Source: Chara braunii
Taxonomy: Eukaryota; Streptophyta; Charophyceae; Charales; Characeae
Reading direction: 5' to 3'
DNA length: 39,355 bases
Assembly: GCA_003427395.1 (NCBI GenBank)
Contig: BFEA01000211.1
Coordinates: forward strand, 1,564,532 to 1,603,886
Below are positions 38,407-39,355 of the stretch, one piece after another. The notes under the pieces are model-generated. The model did not search any database and was not told where the DNA came from. It worked only from the letters and a program-made list of their open reading frames with translations. Positions within the stretch are counted from its first letter, which is position 1, and each line of letters begins with the position of its first letter. A program made the position numbers and the translations under genes.

Positions 38407-39355
38407 TACATCCCGCATTTTCAAGGCGGACAAATGAGACATCCTACTTTTACCTGCACCCACTTACGCTGATATACGGTACTGATTTTTCATTTCTGAC
38501 CATCGATCTTCGTTATCTATGATTGGAAATTGAGAATTCGGGTAAGTGGGACCCCGACATCTGGTCTGAATAAAATAATCGAAGACAGAATGCGGAGGCG
38601 ACCTCTTTGTGCCCCATTTTTTGGGCCATTTGCCTTTGAACACGTGTCGAAGATCTTCAGCATTTTTGCCTGCCATGCCACTTGTCACGACCGTTTTGCG
38701 ACTGCAGGAGGCACTCGGCAGCTACCTATACCACGTGCGGTCTCCCGCTCGTCTGACAAGTTTATTCTTCTGCCCGGAGAGGTGGTGGGCTCGGTTCACT
38801 TCTTTATCATGAGGAGATCCTTAGGGAAACCATCCTGTGGACTATTGGGAGCCTGGTCCCATTGGCAAAGAGGATTGGGTTTAATTCCTGAATGTGCATT
38901 GGTTGTGCGGAGAGATGCAGAAAAGAAGATCAATCGCAATTCGTTGCATCACTCCAGAAACACGTCCGGATTCAGGCATTAGATCCAATCGGCTTTGCTG
39001 GTGGGACCAGGCCCCTGGTCTCTCCGCAACTCCGCTGCCATAAGAGGAGAACACTCTACGCCTCCAATGGATGGTATGTGCTGAAGTTAAAGTATTTGAT
39101 CATATGGGTGTATCTGTCACTTCGATTCTCCCGCAATCACTATGTGCGCCGATCAGTCTTTCTCTACTATTCGATCAACCAGGCAATATCTGCTGAGTGG
39201 TCATTGAAATTTGAAAGTACAGAAAAGACAGCATTTGGTAGCAAAGCATATAAACTTTAATAAAGTCATTTCTGAATTTTCTCAGCCATTTGGGCAGGGT
39301 TGGTGTCAGTCAGAGCTGCAGGAGTGACATTTCCTTCTTTTTTGAAGTTTTTCGG
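38407..39355. other. Unassigned DNA
   Basis: A phrase FACHATCHDRFATAGG (+, near 38666-38713) vaguely resembles a WD40 strand-turn, but no donor or W-D follows. AATAAA near 39259 is a possible + strand poly(A) signal with no gene attached. Confidence 0.35.

Noticed and set aside
38530-38982. Possible WD40 or Bub3/Rae1-like exon (FACHATCHDRFATAGG)
   Set aside because: Only one short phrase fits; there is no consensus donor, no W-D strand, and the rest of the frame is unrecognisable.

Overview
The window looks like a repeat-dense nuclear segment from a green-lineage (streptophyte) genome. The evidence is a Ty3/gypsy element whose primer-binding site matches the plant initiator-Met tRNA type (TGGTATCAGAGC), L1-type LINEs with plant-style architecture (ORF1 with RRM-like fold and zinc knuckle; ORF2 with APE endonuclease, RT and zf-RVT), a short TTTAGGG-type telomeric motif, and a U2 snRNA-derived sequence. 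A charophyte alga such as Chara is my guess, not something the sequence proves. No bacterial or organellar genes are visible.

Host coding content is tiny. Short exon-like blocks on the + strand encode WD40 pieces: 2619-2705 (GHSAFVSAMAV...), 6078-6149 (...LLVWDLPSEKN...) and 20453-20553 (...RVYVWDM...). A block at about 6191-6246 (LVAFGSDDGQI, then a stop) is ambiguous. They suggest one + strand WD40-repeat gene whose introns have been filled by transposons, though common membership is inferred.

Layout. 1-2600: microsatellite, unassigned DNA with LTR-like words, and a degenerate CTGCTTGC minisatellite. 2.6-7.2 kb: WD40 exon blocks, a MITE-like element, a near-perfect 105-nt foldback hairpin, a tandem CCAAT-like array and LINE tail fragments. 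7187-10640: a 5'-truncated, internally deleted Ty3/gypsy chromovirus on the - strand (3' LTR, polypurine tract, chromodomain, integrase, protease). 10.8-19 kb: decayed LINE 1 on the - strand, interrupted by repeats at 16.0-17.65 kb. 20.4 kb: WD40 exon, then a sequencing gap. 22114-26437: 5' LTR, PBS, gag and protease of a second copy of the same gypsy family, on the + strand, with a textbook -1 ribosomal frameshift signal at the gag/pol junction. 27.4-35.3 kb: LINE 2 on the - strand. 35.3-39.4 kb: GC-rich DNA, poly(A)-tailed short retroposons and a U2 snRNA retropseudogene.

All large elements are broken by nonsense codons, frameshifts, deletions or lost catalytic residues, so none should be autonomous as assembled. 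Many in-frame stops fit C-to-T change at CGA, CAA or CAG codons. Several homopolymer runs next to N characters, and one duplicated 38-nt segment, look like assembly artefacts.
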